The position numbers were made by a program, and so were the translations under genes. Shown here piece after piece: positions 13,670-16,835 of a stretch of DNA of 16,835 nucleotides. Numbering within the stretch: position 1 is the stretch's first letter; each line of letters opens with the position of its first letter. The notes under the pieces were generated by a model. That model was not told the DNA's origin, ran no database searches, and was given only the letters and a program-made list of their open reading frames with translations. Source of the DNA: Candidatus Margulisiibacteriota bacterium (GTDB lineage: Bacteria; Margulisbacteria; WOR-1; O2-12-FULL-45-9); contig JAHIUL010000140.1 of assembly GCA_018817195.1 (NCBI GenBank), positions 1 through 16,835 on the forward strand. Direction: 5' to 3'.

Positions 13670-14788
13670 ATGAAAAAAGTAAAAGGTGGGGTCTGCGCGC
13701 CAAAAGGCTTTAAAGCAGCGGGCATTGCCTGCGGCCTAAAGAAATCCGGCAAGCCGGATTTGTCTCTTATTGTTTCAGACGTTCCTGCCGTGGCTGTTGG
13801 GGTATTTACTACTAATCAAGTTAAAGGCAACCCAATAAAAGTTTCAGTTAAACATTTAAAAAATGGCAAGGCCCAGGCAATTATTTCCAATGCCGGCAAT
13901 GCCAACACCTGGACCGGGAAAAAAGGTGAAAAGGACGCTTTTGACATGGCGCGTTTAACTGCCAAAGCTTTGGGCATAAAAGAAGAGGATGTTCTGGTTA
14001 CCTCGACCGGAGTAATAGCCCAGGCAATGCCCATGAAAAAAGTTTCAGCCGGCATCAAGAAAATAGTAAGTTACCTGTCAAAGTCAGGCGGCAGAGCAGC
14101 AGCACGGGCAATAATGACAACTGATTTGGTTAAAAAGGAAATCGCAGTTAAAGTCGGTAATATTACTATTGGTGCTATGGCTAAAGGCTCAGGCATGATT
14201 GAGCCGAACATGTGCACTATGCATGCTTTTATTACGACGGACGCGCAAATAGACCAGCGTACGCTTAAAATGATCTTGAAGAATGCAGTTGCCAAGTCTT
14301 TTAATCAAGTTTCGGTTGATAATTGTATGTCAACGAGTGATTGTGTTTTAGTGATGGCAAATGGGTTGTCGGGTTGTCGAGTTACGGGTTACGAGTTGAA
14401 AACTTTTACAAAAGCTTTTGAATATGTCTGTGAATGTTTAGCTAAGGAGATGGCTCGCGATGGGGAAGGGGCGAGTAAGTTAATGACTGTTAATGTTAAA
14501 GGGGCAAAGACAGAGGCTGATGCCAAAAAAATTATTAAGGCTTTAACCAATTCATTCCTGCTCAAAGCTGCGGTTTACGGCCGCGATAAAAATGTTGGCC
14601 GCATTCTCCAGGCAGTGGGTGCAACTACTGCGAAGGTTAACTGGCCGAAATTTAAATTCAATTGGAAAATCGGCGCCCAAGAGGATATTATTAATGTAAA
14701 TTTAGCTGTAGGGAAATTTTCAGCCACTGGCTGGGGTTGTGATTTGACAGGGGGTTACGTTAAGATAAACGCAAAGTATCACACATGA
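13670..14788 (+). CDS. argJ: Bifunctional ornithine/glutamate N-acetyltransferase ArgJ
   Basis: This 372-aa protein is slightly shorter than typical ArgJ (about 390-410). Motifs are GGVCAPKGFKAAGI (6-19), NAGNANTWTG (74-83), TSTGVIAQAMP (111-121) and the self-cleavage region KGSGMIEPNMCTM (172-184), with the nucleophile Thr183. Most relatives have Ala-Thr at the cleavage point; here it is Cys182-Thr183. The C-terminus GGYVKINAKYHT matches the usual YDYVKINADYRT ending. ArgJ transfers acetyl from acetylornithine to glutamate and so makes the pathway cyclic. It begins directly after the argC stop, with AGGAG at 13654-13658, and overlaps argB by ATGA. Whether it also uses acetyl-CoA cannot be read from sequence. 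Confidence 0.96.
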   Translation: MKKVKGGVCAPKGFKAAGIACGLKKSGKPDLSLIVSDVPAVAVGVFTTNQVKGNPIKVSVKHLKNGKAQAIISNAGNANTWTGKKGEKDAFDMARLTAKALGIKEEDVLVTSTGVIAQAMPMKKVSAGIKKIVSYLSKSGGRAAARAIMTTDLVKKEIAVKVGNITIGAMAKGSGMIEPNMCTMHAFITTDAQIDQRTLKMILKNAVAKSFNQVSVDNCMSTSDCVLVMANGLSGCRVTGYELKTFTKAFEYVCECLAKEMARDGEGASKLMTVNVKGAKTEADAKKIIKALTNSFLLKAAVYGRDKNVGRILQAVGATTAKVNWPKFKFNWKIGAQEDIINVNLAVGKFSATGWGCDLTGGYVKINAKYHT

Positions 14789-15660
14789 AAAAATTAGAGC
14801 AATTAAATAAACGGGCCAAAATTGTAAGCGAAGCGCTGCCTTATATCATGGAGTTCTATGATAAGGTCATTGTTATTAAGTACGGCGGTTCGGCCATGCA
14901 TGATCCTGAGTTGAAGAAAAAATTATTGCACGACGTGGTCTTGTTAAAGTATGTTGGCATGCATCCGGTTATTGTCCATGGCGGTGGTCCGGACATCAAT
15001 AAAAGGCTCAGGCAAAAGAAAATCGAGTCAATCTTTCTCCACGGCCTGCGCGTTACAACTAAAGAAGTCATGCAGGTGGTTGAAAACGTTCTGGGGAAAA
15101 AGGTTAACCAGGAAATAGTTTCACTTATTAAAAAACAGGGTGGCAAGGCCAAAGGATTTTACGGCAAGAAAGGCCATGTTATCAAAGCGACAAAGCACTG
15201 GATCAAAAACAGCCATGGCAATTATATTGATTTGGGTTATACCGGCAGCGTGCACGGTATTCGTTTTCGCTTTTTGCACAAATGGATTAAAAAAGGCTAT
15301 ATCCCTGTTCTTTCCCCGATAGGGATTGGGCGTCACGGCCATACATATAATATAAATGCTGACAGCGCAGCTGCGGCAGTGGCGGAATTTCTAAAAGCAG
15401 ATAAATTAATTCTTTTGACTGATGTTCCCGGAGTTTTAGGTAAACGCAAGCGGCTGATTTCTGAGATCAACACTGACCGCATAGAAAAAATGATTGAGCA
15501 GGAAGATATTTCCGGCGGAATGATACCTAAGGTTGAATGTTGCCTGCATGCCCTAAAAAAGGGGGTTAAACAGGTCCATATCCTGGATGGCCGTGTTCCC
15601 CATGTTTTACTTTTAGAGTTGTTTACAGATGCTGGTATTGGGACGATGGTGGTTAGATAA
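14785..15660 (+). CDS. argB: N-acetylglutamate kinase, probably arginine-inhibited type
   Basis: This 291-aa amino acid kinase has IKYGGSAM (31-38), VHGGGPDIN (64-72), HGLRVTT (86-92), NINADSAAAA (189-198), LLTDVPGVLG (210-219) and ISGGMIPKV (242-250). It phosphorylates N-acetylglutamate. An N-terminal helix of about 25 residues (LNKRAKIVSEALPYI, 7-21) precedes the core. Together with the LLELFTDAGIGTMV end, it is typical of hexameric enzymes that are inhibited by arginine, as expected where ArgJ makes synthesis cyclic. This is the last gene of the operon; argD and argF are not downstream. No clear ribosome binding site is present, so coupling to argJ through ATGA is likely. Confidence 0.97.
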   Translation: MKKLEQLNKRAKIVSEALPYIMEFYDKVIVIKYGGSAMHDPELKKKLLHDVVLLKYVGMHPVIVHGGGPDINKRLRQKKIESIFLHGLRVTTKEVMQVVENVLGKKVNQEIVSLIKKQGGKAKGFYGKKGHVIKATKHWIKNSHGNYIDLGYTGSVHGIRFRFLHKWIKKGYIPVLSPIGIGRHGHTYNINADSAAAAVAEFLKADKLILLTDVPGVLGKRKRLISEINTDRIEKMIEQEDISGGMIPKVECCLHALKKGVKQVHILDGRVPHVLLLELFTDAGIGTMVVR

Positions 15661-15688
15661 GGCAAAATCGCGAATTCTATCACGGATC

Positions 15689-15762
15689 ATTCGTCCCGAA
15701 TAATCTCAAATCCGCCCATTCGGGGTCTATTAGTGAAAGGCGATTCGGGATAAAATTTGAGA
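15689..15762. repeat. Nested inverted repeats in the argB/U32 intergenic region
   Basis: Element A TCCCGAAT (15694-15701) and B TCTCAAAT (15704-15711) are followed by A' ATTCGGGA (15743-15750) and B' ATTTGAGA (15755-15762), both perfect 8-bp complements. The order A-B-A'-B' is that of an H-type pseudoknot. A also pairs with an extra ATTCGGG at 15718-15724, and ATTCG (15689-15693) pairs with CGAAT (15697-15701). The block fills the space between two convergent genes and ends just before the U32 stop codon. No classical U-run terminator was seen. Confidence 0.6.
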
Positions 15763-15763
15763 C

Positions 15764-16835
15764 TTAGACAGTTACTTTCCTCCTCAACAAACTAAACTTG
15801 CTAACTTCCCCTGTTCCCTCAACCACCGCTACCACATGATAACCATTATGCGCCTTCCTGATGCTTTGGCCGTCTGCAGTTCTCATTTTCACTACTTTAA
15901 TTTTTGAAATTTGTTCAACTTCAGGATCAATTATTTCTAATTCATCATTAACCGCAAAATAATTCCTGGCATCAATATCTAGTTCATGAGTTTTTGGATC
16001 ATAACTGTTAATTGTCCCCACAAAAGTGTAGGCACGCACATTGCCCCCGGATTTGACAGCTTCGGTTGTTTCTTTTCTTAAATAAAAACCAGTTGTATAC
16101 CGGCGGTGGGAGACTTTTTGCAGTTCTTCTTTCCATTGAGAGGCGTATTTATAATTTTTGGGGTCTTTTAGATATGAATCAATCGCTTGGCGGTAAATTT
16201 TTGTGACCAAAGCTGCGTAATAAACAGATTTCATTCGGCCTTCAACTTTAAATGAATCAATTTCAGCTTCAATTAGTTTTGGAATATGTTCGATCAAGCA
16301 AAGATCTTTTGAATTCATAATATAAGTACCTTGACTATCTTCTTCAATGCCAAAATCTTCATTTGGCCGGGCAGTTTCTTTTAAATGATACTCCCAGCGG
16401 CAGGGTTGGGTGCATTCGCCGCGATTGGCACTGCGTCCGGTCATGTGCTTTGAGAGCAGACAGCGGCCGGAATAAGAAATACACATGGCTCCGTGGATGA
16501 ATAATTCAAGTTCAACCTCGGGCGCGGCTTTTTTTATCTTTTGCGCTTGTTTTAAGCTAACTTCTCTACCCAAAACAATTCTTTTAACTCCCTGGGCGTG
16601 CCAGAATTTAACTGCTTCACTATTAAGTGTATTTGCCTGGGTGCTAAGATGAATCTTTAACTTGGGGTATTTTCTTCTAACAACTGATAATAGGCCAGGA
16701 TCAGAAATTATAATGGCATCAATGTTTGTTTCAACTGCTTTTTTAAGATATTCCATCATCTGGGGGAAATCCTGGTCAAAAGCGTAGATATTCATAGCCA
16801 GATAGACTTTTACATCATGTTTATGGGCAAAGGAA
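15764..16835 (-). CDS. Peptidase U32 family protein, TrhP-like (5' end beyond window)
   Basis: The frame is open through the right edge; upstream of the internal ATG at 16795 it continues with AHKHDVKVYLA, which fits the conserved N-terminal barrel of the family, so the true start lies outside. The signature ELFIHGAMCISYSGRC lies at about 16460-16507, followed by further cysteines near 16412 and 16400. These four Cys could bind an iron-sulfur cluster. DSFKVEGRMKS and KVSHRRYTTGFY, seen in tRNA uridine-34 hydroxylation proteins (TrhP/YegQ and YrrO group), follow. The C-terminal region (about 15764-16030) is a small beta-rich domain typical of these proteins. The role is probably in forming 5-hydroxyuridine at tRNA wobble positions, with prephenate as co-substrate; a collagenase-type peptidase name would be historical. 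It is convergent with argB. Confidence 0.9.
   Translation of the reverse strand, partial: SFAHKHDVKVYLAMNIYAFDQDFPQMMEYLKKAVETNIDAIIISDPGLLSVVRRKYPKLKIHLSTQANTLNSEAVKFWHAQGVKRIVLGREVSLKQAQKIKKAAPEVELELFIHGAMCISYSGRCLLSKHMTGRSANRGECTQPCRWEYHLKETARPNEDFGIEEDSQGTYIMNSKDLCLIEHIPKLIEAEIDSFKVEGRMKSVYYAALVTKIYRQAIDSYLKDPKNYKYASQWKEELQKVSHRRYTTGFYLRKETTEAVKSGGNVRAYTFVGTINSYDPKTHELDIDARNYFAVNDELEIIDPEVEQISKIKVVKMRTADGQSIRKAHNGYHVVAVVEGTGEVSKFSLLRRKVTV

Noticed and set aside
1..16835. CRISPR arrays, insertion sequences, prophage or defence modules
   Set aside because: No regularly spaced repeats, transposase, integrase, nuclease or phage structural motifs were seen on either strand.

Overview
The window is bacterial, low to moderate in GC, and uses the standard bacterial code. 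Genes are tightly packed, with many ATGA or TAATG start/stop overlaps. Nothing points to a phage, insertion sequence, plasmid or CRISPR array. An LCP cell-wall ligase, a divided GlmM/GlmU pathway, a pyruvate phosphate dikinase-like start, an AMMECR1 pair and a cyclic arginine pathway together fit an uncultured bacterial lineage. A Margulisbacteria/Saganbacteria- or Omnitrophica-like origin is only a guess.

Layout. (1) 1-1975, minus strand: a run of yqeK, an LCP-family gene, rsfS, tRNA-Ala(GGC) and the first codons of a probable ppdK. A consensus sigma-70 promoter (TTGACA-18-TATAAT) drives it, with a terminator-like hairpin in the leader. (2) 2088-2828, plus strand: a GlmU-type uridylyltransferase without the acetyltransferase half, expressed from a promoter that overlaps the yqeK promoter. 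(3) 2918-5302: two genes of unknown function (131 and 642 aa). Each is preceded by a sigma-28-like promoter with identical spacing, and the second start lies inside a 9-bp inverted repeat. (4) 5335-9902: a 1090-aa membrane histidine kinase with a duplicated multi-TM sensor, and a partner NtrC-shaped response regulator whose AAA+ motor motifs and GAFTGA loop are missing. (5) 9870-11246, minus strand: a GlmM/phosphomannomutase family enzyme whose 3' end overlaps the regulator gene by 33 nt. (6) 11335-15660, plus strand: a LigB-like dioxygenase-fold gene and AMMECR1 in one overlapping run with argC, argJ and argB. (7) 15661-15763: an unusual set of nested inverted repeats. (8) 15764-16835, minus strand: a U32 peptidase (TrhP-like), cut by the window end.

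How the parts connect. GlmM and the GlmU domain together could give UDP-GlcNAc for the envelope, on which the LCP protein acts. ArgJ, ArgB and ArgC perform the first acetylated steps of arginine synthesis; argD and argF are not here. RsfS, tRNA-Ala and the U32 protein relate to translation. The least explained segment is 2829-9902: two orphan genes with matched alternative-sigma-like promoters beside an unusual two-component pair. The second is the joining of AMMECR1 and a LigB-like gene to arginine synthesis without the usual radical SAM partner.
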